Counted from the first letter of the stretch, positions 21,835 through 34,221 are shown. The stretch: DNA of 64,000 nt from Tiliqua scincoides (GCF_035046505.1 NC_089822.1:100634659-100698658), one strand, 5' to 3'. Notes: a model not told the origin generated them from the letters alone. Made by a program: numbers and translations.

Positions 21835-21851
21835 CCACACAACTTCCTGTT
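21835..21851 (+). promoter_or_regulatory. Conserved ETS-type promoter motif, unit 4
   Basis: CCACACAACTTCCTGTT, core 21842-21849, 115 bp before the leader ATG. Confidence 0.55.
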
Positions 21852-21963
21852 CATACATCTGCATTTTGTTGCATTAGTCTCTTGATGAGTATCAAGGATG
21901 TTGCTGTGTCTGTAGAAGATGTGGTTAGGCAAATGTCTGCTTAGTAAGTGTCCTCTTGTCCCA

Positions 21964-22708
21964 ATGAACTTCCATGCGCTCATCATGTTCTTGTGCTCCT
22001 CAGGTAAGTGACTCTAGGCTATCATTCAAATACACACCGAACTTTGAATCAGAGCTGGAATTGATCTTTAACTCCACAGCAATTTTTAATTTTTTATTGA
22101 ATGACTGGAGACAAACATTTTGAAGTTAAGTTGAAAGTGACAGCCTTACTGCATATAATATAGCTTCAGAAGAGCCTGATCCTGATCATGAGGGACAAGT
22201 TAACTCTTTCCCTTCTGCCACTTTCCCACTGAAAATGACTTCCCTGATATTGCTCTTTGAAGTGACGATGTGATGCAAAGAGGGAGGTTAGACAGTAAGT
22301 TGGCAATTTTAGTGAAACCTCATCTGATAGAAATGTGTCCTGTATCTGAAGTTGCAGGTGACTTTCCACTTTCTTTTAACTCAGCTGCTCTATCTATTGT
22401 TTAATCTTGACAGGTTATGCTATGAAGCAGCCTCCGTACATGGTGGTCGAGAAAGGGAAGCCAGAAACGCTGACCTGTTCCCAGCTGAAAACTCAGCATA
22501 ATAACATGTACTGGTACAAGCAAGAAAGGGAGAACTCTCCAAAGCTTCACCTGGTGATTTACTCAATAGAAGGCACAGGTGGTAAAGTTGAGGATGAATT
22601 TCAAAACCACTTCTCGAGCAGTGGAACAAAGAACTACGAGTTGTCTCTGCAGCTGAAAAGTGCTCGGCTAGAAGATTCAGGCACCTACTTCTGCGCTAAG
22701 CAAGATCA
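21964..22708 (+). CDS. TRBV: TCR beta variable gene, family A unit 4 (M type)
   Basis: Leader exon 21964-22003 (MNFHALIMFLCSS); V exon 22414-22708 (YAMKQPPYMVVEKGKPET, LTCSQL, NMYWYKQ, DSGTYFC, ending CAKQDH). The intron is only 410 bp, the shortest of the family A genes, because a mid-intron block present in unit 1 is missing. The residue normally Cys at the leader/mature boundary is Tyr here. Flanks match unit 1 from about 7.2 kb onward. The frame is open and the RSS good, so probably functional. Confidence 0.87.
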
Positions 22709-22746
22709 CACAGTGAGCCAACTGCTGAGGAAACCAGACACAAACC
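22709..22746 (+). other. 23-type V recombination signal, unit 4
   Basis: CACAGTG (22709-22715), 22-bp spacer, nonamer ACACAAACC (22738-22746, 8 of 9). Confidence 0.9.
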
Positions 22747-23930
22747 TCTTCACAGGGAAATGCAAGCATACAAGATCACAGATCACACACAGGTGCAGCA
22801 TGAGGCCTTTTCATGCCAGAGGTGAAAGAACGCAGTGGCAGCCCTTTTACAGATCCGGAGATGAACATGGTGTATAATGCATGGGCATGATCTCCAACAC
22901 AAGGCCCACAGAATGAGTGGGAGCTGTGTAAGAGATGCCAGATACGTCCTTGTATTCAGTGTCTGTGTTGAGCCAGAGCCACTGAGATCAACCAGCTGAG
23001 GGTATGAGGACAAAAGCAACCAAAAAGGAAATCTAAAAACACATAGACAGAAGTAAATAACCCAATGCCTATAAAGACCCAGAGGCACCAATGCATCTTC
23101 TATCCTATCAGCCTAGACAGTTTATTTCTTCATTCCTTCCTCCTTGCTCTTCACCTCTTGATTTCTGATGCATCTTTGCTCCACAACATACTTGCTGCCA
23201 GGCCATACACGACAGCCCAAGATATTTTGGTGCCTCAGAAGGTGAATTCAGTTGTCAGCTTGATAGGAAAGATGGAGTCTGACCAAGGAGAATAGCACCT
23301 TGGGGTTAGCACTTGGCACACTCCTTCCTTCTCTCTGCTTCCAGATTTAATAGATCAGTGACTGACGGATCAATCTTATCCCCCGCCAGCCCATAGCATG
23401 TCATAGTGCAAGTGAAGTGAAATCTATTTTATTTATCAGCTCGCAGGCTGCCTGGGCTCCAATGGGTCTCCTCAGAATATGAAACGCTCCTCTGAAATGC
23501 TCCCCACCTTGAACCATCCTGGAACTACTCCTGCCACCACCTTATGTGCTCTGTTGCAGCGTCAGCAAGCAGCTGTCACACGTGTGAGTTCTCCAACCAT
23601 TTGCGCTGGCAGCCCCAGCTAATGTGATCTTGGTGCATCTTTTGTGCTGTCATCCTGGGTTTCCAGGATCACTGGAAACACCACCATAAAGCATACATAG
23701 GACTGAGCTGTGAATGAGGAGGGGAATTGGTCAATGTATCCTGTCCCTCTATCCCAGGCTATGGGAATCAGGTGTGAGGACATCTAGGAAACCCCCCTTC
23801 CAAGGAAAGCACAGAACTCCAGGGTTCTTGTTTAAAATCAAGCTGTAGTGAGTCATCAGTTGTGACAACCCACTGAATAACTTTTGACAATGGAAGAGCA
23901 GAAAATGAATCAAAATATAATCATTTGGTG

Positions 23931-24005
23931 GGTCGCTGTGAGATACAGGAAGCTGGACTAGATGGGCCTATGGCCTGATCCAGTGGGGCTGTTCTTATGT
24001 TCTTA
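23931..24005 (+). mobile_element. Short CR1-like LINE 3' tail
   Basis: Only the last 75 bp or so of the LINE at 1-650 is present, ending GGGGCTGTTCTTATGTTCTT. It is a severely 5'-truncated insertion inside the V-downstream block of unit 4, absent from the paralogous blocks. Confidence 0.8.
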
Positions 24006-24327
24006 TAATCAGTTATTAAAAACCCAAGATGACTAGACTTGGCTGGAAAGGTTTTTTTCCCCCCTTCTCTTGGAGTGTTTTTCAGCTGTTGCTAAGACTT
24101 GACTCTGGTGCTCACTTTACCTAGATAGGTGGGATTCTCTGCCTAAGAGTACTGATGGACACATGTCAGCCTAAGTGGGAGACTTCACAAGGAGCTGTTG
24201 TCTCTGTTGCACGGCTCTCAGAGGTGTGTCTCATGAAAGATTGGGGTTTCAGGTGGTCCCAGGACATAAATTGGATGGATTTACCAGATGCAGATATTCC
24301 TACAAGATGCTTTGCTATATTTTTCCC

Positions 24328-24341
24328 CCAGCAGAGGGCAA
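24328..24341 (+). promoter_or_regulatory. CTCF-like motif downstream of unit 4
   Basis: CCAGCAGAGGGCAA fits the CTCF core at 13 of 14 positions, same orientation as V, 1.6 kb after the RSS. Confidence 0.5.
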
Positions 24342-25595
24342 TGTTGTATAAATGCAAGGCATATATGACCCTGCTTAAAGGGTCATGCTGTGAGTTGGAT
24401 CATCTAGCCCAGGGTTGTCTGCTCTGAAACATAAATGATTTCACGCCATTGGAAGAGCATCACTTTCAGCGCCGGTGGGCCACTTTCTGAGCATATGGAG
24501 CTGCTTGAACCAGAGTTCATACGTTGGTCCATCCAGTCACACGCATGCTGTTTGGTCATTTTTCTCCCTGATCTCAGCCCTGCCACTTGAAATAGTTTGA
24601 ACTGCAGGGGCCAGTAACAGAACATGGTCCTTTTTTCATGTAACAATGGGAGCTCTCACTGAGTGATGAGTTTGCCTCAGGCAGCAGTTTGGAGGAGGGG
24701 GTAGTTCCTCCTCCACCCACCTACCCACCAGTACTGGTGTTCCTCTCCCACTTCCTGGATTGGAAAACAAAGCAAGAGACTGAGAAGAAGTGCAGCAGAG
24801 AGGAAAGTGGTGGGCTAGGGACTATGACGCTCTAGCCCATTGTGGTTCTATCTTCTACACTTCTTCTTCCACTTCATATTCATATTTCTTGCTCAATTCA
24901 CGGACAAAGAGGAGGAGAGATTGGCCCATCTCGAGAACCAGTTTCAACACAGTATGATCAGAAAATGAGCTCCCTATATCGCAACACATCAATAGAGGGT
25001 ATCCCCACTCAAGACTGAACTGTTCATGTTACTTTATCATAGAATACAGACAGTTCTCTTCTGTGTTATGGCAGGAATGTTGTGAAGTTCTAAGGATGGG
25101 GGAATTATGCTACATCTACTATGTAGATGCATTAGAAGCAAAGACTTCATACCATGGAAGTCAAGGAGGAAGGTGCAAATTTTACCTGTAAATTGTTAAA
25201 TATCTGAGAGTTATTATTATGAAGATTATATTGGTGCTGCTGGGTCCTTTCATCCTTGTGGGGTCTGCCCACTTCCATTCATTCTATGGGTTTATTTGTT
25301 TCTCTTTCCAGACAACATGTACATTGTGGGGGAACATAAGCTATTCTTTCACATTAGTGCATCTTTTTTTTTTTTTCACAACAGCCTCATGAGGTTGACT
25401 TGGTTGAGAAACAGCTGACTTTCCAAAGCCCCTCTGTTGTCTTCAGGGCAGAGTAGGGATTTCAGTACTAGGGATTCCAATGCGCAAGTCCCATCTTTTA
25501 GTGAGAGCATTCTGTGACTGTGACATCCTCCTGCAGCTCCACCAACCGACAACATTTTGAGAGCAGTGGCCTGTGGAACTAGGAAGAAATTAGGA

Positions 25596-25634
25596 AGAAT
25601 TTGTGATGAGTCCCTTGATCTGTTTGCCACTGTG
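25596..25634 (-). other. Intact 23-type RSS on the inverted relic
   Basis: On the - strand: heptamer CACAGTG (25634-25628), 23-bp spacer, nonamer ACAAATTCT (25604-25596). The nonamer is identical to that of the intact family B gene at 51120. Confidence 0.8.
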
Positions 25635-25847
25635 AAGTTCACTGCTGGTACAGGTCAGTGTGAGAGTCAGAAACAGTTTTCACCTCCAGTTTCAACTGTG
25701 TCCCACTAACCGGCTTGATGTCATATGGAGCCTTGGCAGGTTGAGCTTTCCTTATCCTCCTTTTCTGTAGTAGTTGCCAGGAAATGTGGCCCTGGAGGTC
25801 CTGGACATATCAGCTCAGCCCAGGACACAAAGAATTCATCTGAAGTA
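25635..25847 (-). pseudogene. TRBV: Inverted, truncated family B V relic
   Basis: Read on the - strand, the sequence matches the 3' two-thirds of the V exon at 34372. It starts near CDR1 (GAATTCTTTGTGTCCTGGGC), continues through GGACCTCCAGGGCCACATTT and CAGTTGAAACTGGAGG, and ends at an intact RSS. The first third (leader, FR1, first Cys) is missing and replaced at about 25847 by an inverted copy of the gene's own 3' flank. Small indels disturb the frame, including around the second Cys. It is non-functional, though its signal could still recruit RAG and would rearrange by inversion in this orientation. Confidence 0.78.
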
Positions 25848-26689
25848 GCACTTGCTATCTGGAAACAGAACCAAATAAACCCATAGGATGGAATGGAAGT
25901 GGCCAGGCCCCCTAAGAATGGACCAATCCCCACAGAGACCCACGCAAGAACCCATGACAATCTCTCTGGGAAATAATAGTTTAGAGACAGAAGTAGCTCT
26001 CTCTTTCCTTAGTCATCATCTCTTTGCTTTCAATGCGTCATTGCTCTCTAAAACATGTAGTGCCTGTAACATAATTCCTACTTCCTTACAACTTCACAAT
26101 ATTCCTGCCAAGACTCCTCTCCGTATCTTCCTTTTTGAGTATACTTGCCTCAATCAGGACAGCTCCCATTCCCTCATTCATTAATGTTATTGTAAAATGT
26201 GTACCCTGCCTCTCCACCAAGGTGACTTACTGCCCCTGTCCAGCCATGGAAACGAGGGAAAACTCTGGAGATGGCACAAGATCTTTTGACTTGGAAGTCA
26301 CAGCATCTCAATGGCACTCACTCCGTTCTGCCAATTCCCCTCCCTCTGTCAAAAACGCCAATAACACACAAAATAATAAACATTTTGCTACCATTTTGTT
26401 GTTTTCCCCCCAAATGGTTTCATATTTCAGCCTGCCTAATTTTAAGGCCAAACTTGGAAACTTGCGTGGAAGTTTGTCCATGTGCCTTTTTCCAGTGAAA
26501 TTAGAAACTTATTAAGTCTGAAATACTATAATACTTACCCAGGAGTAAGTTCCACAAAATAAAATGGAACTTCAGAGTAGAAATGAAATACAGCACTGTT
26601 TTCCTTCAGGTGTCTGATTCATCTCTCACCACCCTGTGCTTGTTACCTCCTTGTTTAAGGTGTTTCTCTTCAAATTTCCTTTCTCTTAC

Positions 26690-26706
26690 CCAAACAACTT
26701 CCTGTT
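26690..26706 (+). promoter_or_regulatory. Conserved ETS-type promoter motif, unit 5
   Basis: CCAAACAACTTCCTGTT, core 26697-26704, with CACACA altered to CAAACA, 111 bp before the leader ATG. Confidence 0.5.
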
Positions 26707-26814
26707 CACACATCTGTGCTTTGTGGCAACAGCCTCTTGATGGCTGTCAAGGATGTTGCTGTGTCTGCAGTTGACTCCATCAGGCAAATGTCTGCTAGAT
26801 GTCCCCCTGCCCCA

Positions 26815-28241
26815 ATGAACTTCTATATGCTCATCATTTTCTTGGTCTCCTCTGGTAAGTGACTGAAGACTAGAAATCAAATTCACAGTTTCCAATCTGA
26901 ATCAGAGCTAAGAGTGCCCATCACAAAGAAACTGCTTTTAATTTTATATTGAATGGTTGGCAACAAATCATTTTGAAGTGAGTTGAAGTTGGTAGGCTAG
27001 AGGTATTGTTTCCATAGTGAACATACACATCTCCTTCATTCCACGATTCTCTTGAGTCAAACAGATTCCTGAGGAATCTGTGAATACAGGCTATAGTGAA
27101 AATATTCTCTGACTCTAATCTGTGTGCCTCTGTTATTTGCACTTTCTCACATTTCACTTTGCTTTTCTTCTCTAAGCCTGGCTACTCAGTTCTCCTAATC
27201 TGTGTTTGCCTTTGATATTTATACCTCTCTCCCTGCATTTTGTTCTCAATGCCTGTCTTCTCTGTTCTCCTTTTTGCTCCTACACCTAAAGGTTCCCCTG
27301 CTCATAAAATTTAGAAGAAAGTGGTACTGTTTCCTCTAAGATGACCGCTTGTAAATCACAGCCGAGGCACTAGGAAGTTCTGCGACTTAACATTGGAGTT
27401 ACAAATATTCGACTTATTGATAGAAAATTTCAGGCTATGAAACTAACTGAACAAGCCTATGCATGTCTACTCAGAAGTAAGCTCTATTGCATTCATTGGG
27501 TCTTACTCCCAGGAAAAAGTGCATAGGATTGTAGCCGGAGATCCCAGCCCAATTTAGATATTTGTTTATATTGCATTCTCCTGGGCTCCTTATAATGCTG
27601 GGATAGAAATAAGACATTTTAGGATCAAGCTGCCTGTCCACCAACTTCCACTGTTTAAAAGGTGAGCTTCAACCCAGAATCAAGTTTTTCTCAGCTTCAG
27701 CAGAACCCAGTCCTGACTGGTTAACTCTCTGTGCCACATTCCCATGATATTCACCCTCTCCAGTGTTTTAGTGATGCCCAGAAGTAGTTATTTGGTACAA
27801 ACAGGGATGATAGACAGCAAGTTTGTTATGCTATTGGAATTCACTTAATGGAAATATGTCCTGTATTTGAAGCGGCTAGTGACATCGGCTTTCCTTTTGA
27901 AGTAATTTATTTCACTATTCATCTGCTTTATTTATTTCTCAATCTTGACAGTCTGTGCTGTGAAACAGCCTCCATACGTGATGGTCGAGAAAGGGAAGCC
28001 TGAAATGCTGAACTGTTCCCAGCTGAAAGAAACTTTTATTTATAAGTACTGGTACAAGCAAGGGAAGGAGCATGACACAGGGCTTCAACTGGTGGCTTTC
28101 TCTACACACGAAGGACAAGATGGTATTGAGCAAGAATTCAAAGAACACTTCTCGAGCACTAGGACGCAAGACCAAGTTTCATTGCAGCTGAAGAGTGCTC
28201 AGCTGGAAGATTCAGGCACCTACTTCTGTGCTGAGCAAGAT
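26815..28241 (+). CDS. TRBV: TCR beta variable gene, family A unit 5 (K type)
   Basis: Leader exon 26815-26854 (MNFYMLIIFLVSS); V exon 27952-28241 after CTTGACAG, first codon Val rather than Gly. Reads CAVKQPPYVMVEKGKPEM, LNCSQL (Cys 23), YKYWYKQ, then DSGTYFC, ending CAEQD, a few nucleotides shorter than its paralogues before the heptamer. The intron is 1,097 bp. The frame is open. The nonamer is the weakest of family A, so use may be low. It lies just downstream of the inverted family B relic. Confidence 0.85.
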
Positions 28242-28279
28242 CACAGTGCGGCAACTGCCGAGGAAGCCAATCACAAATC
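28242..28279 (+). other. 23-type V recombination signal, unit 5
   Basis: CACAGTG (28242-28248), 22-bp spacer, weak nonamer TCACAAATC (28271-28279, 6 of 9). Confidence 0.8.
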
Positions 28280-28599
28280 CTTTCGCAGAGAAATGCAAGC
28301 ACACCACATAACAGATCTTTCACAAGTGTAGCCCAAGATGTTTTGGTGTCAGAGGTAGAAAATCCCAGTGCTAATCCCCTCTCAAACCATGTAGCCAACA
28401 TGGAGCCCAACGCACAAGAAAGTTCTCTGGCACAAGCCCTGCTGAACTGGAAACCGAAGGGAAAGCTTTGCATAGGGTGCAATGTGCATTTATACTTTCA
28501 TAATTATTTCTTTCTCTATTTAGCAGAAGAGCTACTGCAATATCAAATAATTAAGGCCATGAGGTAAAAAGAAACACAGTCCTTTAAAACATGTACATG

Positions 28600-29300
28600 C
28601 AAATTTTAAAAAAGTACCAGTAGATACCAATACCAACACCTATAGTGTCCCACTGAAACCAATGCCCCTTTGATAGTAATTACTTGCTCCTCAGGCTCCC
28701 TGGATTGTAAAAGAAAGGGAGGACAGAGAGGGAGGAGAATGTGGAGGAGAGGAGAATGGTAGTCTAGACAGGAGCCACCACCTCCCCTACATAATTCATC
28801 TTCTGCTCCATCTCTCTGTCTTCTGTTCCCAATTCAGAGAGTGGAAGCTAAAACTATGGAAGTGGGTGTCCGCCCCAGAGTCTGCTGCCTGCGATGACCG
28901 TCTCAGTCCGCTTCATGGATGGGCCAGCCCTGCTCACAATTTCCATGAGTCTTGTCTACATCTGAGGGCAGCTCCTTCATTGTTCAGTAGCTTTCCTTGC
29001 GTCCTTGAGGAGAGCTGCAGTTCCAGCATTTACTTATTTAATTGTAGACCAGGCACCTGTAAAAACAAAACAGTTCAAAGCAAATGGTGGTAGCAACAGA
29101 AAGTCAGGGAGGGAATCTGAGACTCTTTGATGCTCAAGGTGAAACACCCAAAGGTCAGTTTCTTCCAGCTTGTAAAACTTAAAAAAGAAATAGTAATACA
29201 AAATTCTATTATGCTGCTTTCCAATGAAAAGTTGTTTACAAAGGTGTTTATGTAGCAGAATAAATCAATAAATGGTTCCCTATCCACAAAAGGCTCACAA

Positions 29301-29347
<47 letters not shown>

Positions 29348-29560
29348 AGACACAACAATTGACTACCTGCTATTCACTAATAGTATCCCCAAAGCATCTG
29401 ACTGGGTGGCCTGGACATGTCTATGGATATGTCAACACAAAGGACCCTTCCAGCAACTAAACGGGACTGTTTTTAATACATAATTGTCCAGCCATGTGCT
29501 ACATAAGTTATTTTCATGCTGCCCAAGATTTTTAGACCCCTCACTCGAGCTGTTTCTCTT
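28600..29560. other. Intergenic DNA between units 5 and 6
   Basis: No gene. Related blocks follow unit 8 (about 41930-42560), including a dinucleotide repeat at the matching place. A CA tract occupies 29301-29343. Confidence 0.5.
29301..29343. repeat. CA microsatellite
   Basis: About 21 CA dinucleotides. A GT tract sits in the equivalent inter-unit position before unit 8 (38458). Confidence 0.95.
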
Positions 29561-29581
29561 CTGATTCTCTTTCTTGCTTAC

Positions 29582-29598
29582 CCACACAACTTCCTGTG
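29582..29598 (+). promoter_or_regulatory. Conserved ETS-type promoter motif, unit 6
   Basis: CCACACAACTTCCTGTG, core 29589-29596, 102 bp before the leader ATG. Here the motif is followed by TGTGGGTC, making a small palindrome with the preceding CCCACACA. Confidence 0.5.
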
Positions 29599-29697
29599 TG
29601 GGTCAGGAAAACTGTGTTTCGTTGCATTATCTAATGTGTGTCACATGCTGCTGTGACTTGATCAGGCAAGTGCCTGCTTAGATGTCCTGTTGTCCCA

Positions 29698-31034
29698 ATG
29701 AACTTCCGTACGCTCATCATGTTCTTGTTCTCCTCTGGTAAGTGATTCACTCTGGGATTAACTCCATCCAAAAATAGGGGACTTATTTTCAATTTTCTGT
29801 TGAATGACTGGGGGCAATATTTAAGAAGTGAGTTGAAAGAGACAATTCCAGGGGTATTGTTTCCTGGAGTGAATGAACAAATCCCCTTCATTTCACTGTT
29901 CTCCTGGGGTCAAACAGATTCCTGAAAAATCAGTGAGTGCAGATGGCAGTGAAATAAGAGAGCAAATCATGACTAACTTTGCTTCTGTCATGCCACCTGC
30001 AACTCCCTGAGGGCAGCTATTTTCTGGTTCTAATCTGTGTGTCCCCGTCCCCGTCCCCCGCCATTTATTTTGCTCTTTATTTCTTTATTCTCCTTTTCAC
30101 ACCCCCCATCAACCACTTTCTTCTTCTCTTTAGCAGACAGCAGTGCTAGGCCCTCTGGCATGAGCCACCACGGTTTAGGACATTACCTACTTCTGAATTA
30201 TAACTGACCCACCAGGATGTTCAATTATTTAGACAACAGCTGAGTTACAAGAATTTGGCTTGTAACTAGAAACTAAGGCTGCAATCCTAACCATACTTTT
30301 CCGAGAGTAAGCCCCATTGAACAAAATAGGAGTTACTTCTGAGTAGACCTGGTTAGGATTGTGCCCTAAGAACCTAAATCACAGCCCATTTTAGATATTG
30401 CATTCTCTTGGACTTCCTGTGTTGATAGAATAGAAAGAACATATCTTAGGATCATTCAGTATGTATATTTACAGTATTTACATTGTTTAAAAGTTGTCCA
30501 TTAATTCAAATTCAATTGTTAATGCAGCAAAAGAAAGAAAGAAAAAAACAGCTTCAGAACAGCCTGATTGCTGGTTGGGAGGGATAAAGAAGGAAGTTAG
30601 ATAGTAAGTTTGCAATGTTAATGGGCGGTTATCTGGTAGAAATGTGACCTGTATATGAAGCTGCTAGTGACATCCCCCTTTCTTTTGAATTCATTTAATT
30701 CAATCCTCATCTGCTCTATTTATTTTTTAAACCTGACAGGTTGTGCTGTGAAACAGCCTCCAAACATGGTGGTCGAGGAAGGGAAGTCTGATACTCTGAC
30801 CTGTTTCCAATTGAAAACCACGTATTCTAGCATGTTCTGGTACAAGCAAGGAAGGGAGAACTCTACACAGCTTCAGCTGGTGATTTGGTCAATAGAGGGC
30901 TCCCAGGGTAAAGCTGAGGAGGCATTCCAAGGCCACTTTTTGAGCAATGGAACAAAGAACTCTGCATTATCTCTGCACCTGGAGATAGCTCGACTGGAAG
31001 ATACGGGCACCTATTTCTGTGCCAAGCAAGATTA
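29698..31034 (+). CDS. TRBV: TCR beta variable gene, family A unit 6 (M type), defective RSS
   Basis: Leader exon 29698-29737 (MNFRTLIMFLFSS); V exon 30740-31034 (CAVKQPPNMVVEEGKSDT, LTCFQL, SMFWYKQ, DTGTYFC, ending CAKQDY). The intron is 1,002 bp. The coding frame is open with both cysteines and the core Trp. The heptamer begins with T instead of the nearly invariant C, which in known RSSs severely impairs RAG cleavage, so this is an ORF-type gene that probably contributes little. Like unit 3, it has an in-frame intronic ATG (30655) leading into the V exon. Confidence 0.85.
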
Positions 31035-31072
31035 TACAGTGAGGCAACTGCTGAGGAAAGCAAACACAAACC
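31035..31072 (+). other. Non-canonical V recombination signal, unit 6
   Basis: Heptamer TACAGTG (31035-31041), first base changed; 22-bp spacer; nonamer ACACAAACC (31064-31072, 8 of 9). Reduced or absent rearrangement is expected. Confidence 0.85.
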
Positions 31073-31419
31073 ACTTCACAGGGAAATGCAAGCGTACAAG
31101 ATCACAGACCTTGCATAGGTGCAGCGAGGTGGGAAATTCCAGGGGCAGCCCCTTCCCAGGCCTGGAAATGAACATGGGGCACAGTGCATGGGCATGTTCC
31201 CCAACATAAGCCCCCCAGAACGAGTGGAAGCTGTGCAAGAGATGCCAGATATGTTTGTACATTTGTATGTTCAGCATTATTTCTGTCTCTGTGTTGAGCC
31301 AGAACCACTATCATTTGAAGCCGTGAGGACAAAAGCAGCCAAAAAAACCAAGTTTAAACCACTAGATAAAAATGAACAAGCCAATATCTACACAGACCCA
31401 GAGGCACCAATGCCCCAGT

Positions 31420-34120
31420 GATAATAACCATTTCCCTAAGTATCAGCCCAGATACAGAAGGGGTCTTTGTTTTTTCTTTCCTTCTTCCTTGCTCTTTGTG
31501 TCTATTTTTGTTGCCTCTTTGCTCCACTTTGCACCAGAACATACACAAGGACAGCCCAGATACTTTGATGCATGAAGGGAGGGCATAACGGCGCAGGGAA
31601 TGGGAGGACTGGGGCAGATCAGTGGTGGTGTTGAGTGCCAACCCCTCCTGCCTCTGACCTGCCCTAGGCTGCCCCCCTTATCTGACCCACTCCTCCCACC
31701 TGCTGCCCTGTTATGTCCACCCTCCTGATTTAGTGGGCAGGCTTCCTCCTCCCTGCCACTACACACAGGGTTCTCCACAGCATCAGTAGTGGCTGTTAGG
31801 AAACATGCGACTATGTGTGCTTCTGGTTGGTCTTCGTGACTAATAAAACCAGTTCTGGCAGGGGAAATTATACTTAGGATTGAGATGTCAGCGAGTGAAC
31901 TTCAGCAAACCAGTGGCTAGTTCCAATGGCAGATGTAGCAAAACATACTTGAGCATCCCTGAGCTTGATCTTAAGAATTCTGGATTTGCTGATGTCATCC
32001 GTTTACCTGTCTAGATAAGAGGCCAATTACACCCTCTCCATTACACCCCTTTAACTAGATAGGTGGGCTTCACTTCCCAATTGTTGACCACATGTCAGAA
32101 GGAAGCTTGGCTGGGAGCTGCAGTACCTGTGGGAAACCTGCATTGCTCTCAGATATGGATCTCATGGATCATAATTTGAGGTGATCACAGATCATAACAA
32201 GTTAGGTTGATTTACCAGATGCAGGTATTCCTGTTTCCCCAGATCCTTTCCAGCAGGGGGCAATGTTGTTTAAATGTACAGCATATACAATCCTGTTTAA
32301 AACAGCCACAATGTTGGTTGGAACATCTAGCCCAGAACTGTGTGCTCTGATACACAAATACAATTATAAGTCTATCTCTGGGGACAGCATCATTTTCAGC
32401 ACTGGTGGGCCATTCTATGAGTAAATGAAGCTGCCTTATTCAGATGTCGGTCTATCTAGCCAAGCACATGCTGTTTGGCCATGGCTCTCCATGGTCACAG
32501 CTCTGCCACTTGAGGTAGCTTTAACTGCAGGTACCAGCAACAGAACATGGTCCTTTTCTCATGTAAACAATGGGAGCTATCACTGAGAGGAGGTTGGTGG
32601 AAGAGGTTAGTCCCATTTCCATCCACTCATCTCCTCCAGTGGTCCTCTTCTCCAACTCCCTGGATCAGAAAATAAAGCAGGAGACTGAGAGGAAGTGTAG
32701 AAGAGAGACTCTGACACTCCAGCCCATTTTTCTCTTCTATACTTCCTCTTCCACTTGGTATTCCTCTTTCTTGTCCAATCCAGGAACACAGTGGAGGAGA
32801 GGCAGCTGGCCTCTCACCTTAGCTGCCAGGAGATTTTCAGCCAGTCCTGTTTTTCCAAGTAGCATAATCAAAAAATGAACTCCCTGAGTCACAACCATCA
32901 ACAGATGATATCCCCACTCAAGACTTCACAATAGTTTATGGTAGGATGCAGGCAGACTCTCTTCTGTGTCATGGTCTGAAACTACAAACTGGTGCCTTAT
33001 AATGCCACTTTTCCTTTGTTGTTCCACCAAGGCATGCTTGAAGCCAATCTCAGAACAGCAGGTCTTTCTAAACAATGGCTCAAAATGTGGTTTTCCCAAT
33101 GGCTGCCGGTACAGGCTGCCTCTTGCCACCAATGGCCAGTTAGCTTCATCTTCAAGTTCACAAAAAGTCATTACATTGATGGGCATCTTCTATTTCTTGC
33201 CCCACAATCCAATTCTGATCATGGCTATGGATAGGGTTAAAAATTCTACATCTAACAATCATTAATACGTTTATTTTCCAGGAGTTTGTAAATTTTTTTT
33301 TAAGCTGGTTTATAAAGCTAGTGGCCATCACAACTTGTTGTGCTGTTTGTGTGACATAAGGACTGACTTGATCTCTAGTGCACTACCTACAATAGAATAA
33401 CTGCAGTCTTTTTCTGTTGTATGGCATTTGGTAACAACAACTGGATAAGAGATCATTTACTACTCCTTAAATGGAGCAAAAGAGTAGTAAGGCCAGGGCT
33501 TTTTTGCTTTGTGTGCATCCCAAATTCCATGATGTTACAGAACAATTCTGAAAAAAGCATGCAGTTAATGAGTAAGAGGCAGCTGAATCCTGATGGGCTT
33601 TTATAGCGGCAGAAATTCCTGTTCTGCCGCCACAAGCACTGCTACAGAGCTTTAAAAGGCTCACCCCTGTTGGGCATTTCAAGGCCGCCGGTGCTAACAA
33701 CTGGAGTCCCCACATATTTACCAGCAGGTCCCACACTAGCACAAGTAAGTTGTCAGCAGAGGCAGCGTGAAGGAGTGGACTGAGGGAGTGGACTGAGTGA
33801 GGGTCAAGGAGAGGAGTAGGGTAGCAGGGGACATTTTAAGGGCAGGAGGAGGTGGGCCTCAGCAGTATTTGCACATGCCAGATCCTATCCTCATTCTTCT
33901 GGCCTGACGTGGCCCCTGCCTCTCCTCAGACTTACACCAGCAGAAGAACTGGCGTAGGTTCATTCTGCATGTGCTTCTGCACCCAAATTGCTTTCTCAAA
34001 TTGTTAATAATAAATAATAAATAATTTAATAATTCTCAAACATCTAATTGCTTTGCTATAAACACAGTATGTGGTATGAAGAAGAGAGATTCAGAGTTAG
34101 GAATAAATCAAACAGACCCA
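31420..34120. other. V-downstream block of unit 6 leading to family B gene 1
   Basis: No gene. 31860-33300 parallels the blocks after units 1, 2, 4 and 9. It keeps the conserved CTCF-like motif and then runs into the family B promoter. The part 33640-33960 is a GC-rich repeat fragment. Confidence 0.55.
32250..32263 (+). promoter_or_regulatory. CTCF-like motif downstream of unit 6
   Basis: CCAGCAGGGGGCAA, same sequence and orientation as after units 1 and 2, about 1.2 kb after the RSS. Confidence 0.5.
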
Positions 34121-34221
34121 CAACCCTTTGACCACACCCCTTTCTAAAAGAAAGAACAGGTGGGTGAAATTGGCCTCCACAGACTCTGGGCTATTCAGCG
34201 TTCCAGTCTCAATCTCATCTC

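Larger units (their letters stand above)
25072..26110. repeat. Imperfect inverted repeat around a family B V relic
   Basis: The left arm (about 25072-25330) is the reverse complement of the family B 3' flank. The right arm (about 25848-26110) is the same flank in + orientation. Matching blocks are AACATGTACATTGTGGGGGA / GTCTGGAAA with CAAATAAACCC, and TTGTGAAGTTCTAAGGA against its complement near 26090. The loop holds a truncated V. The flank can be checked against 34850-36060, where it follows an intact family B gene. Confidence 0.75.

Noticed and set aside
25376-25642. 88-codon frame on the - strand
   Set aside because: It is the 3' flank and RSS region of the inverted V relic read in a frame shared with family B flanks, not a separate gene.
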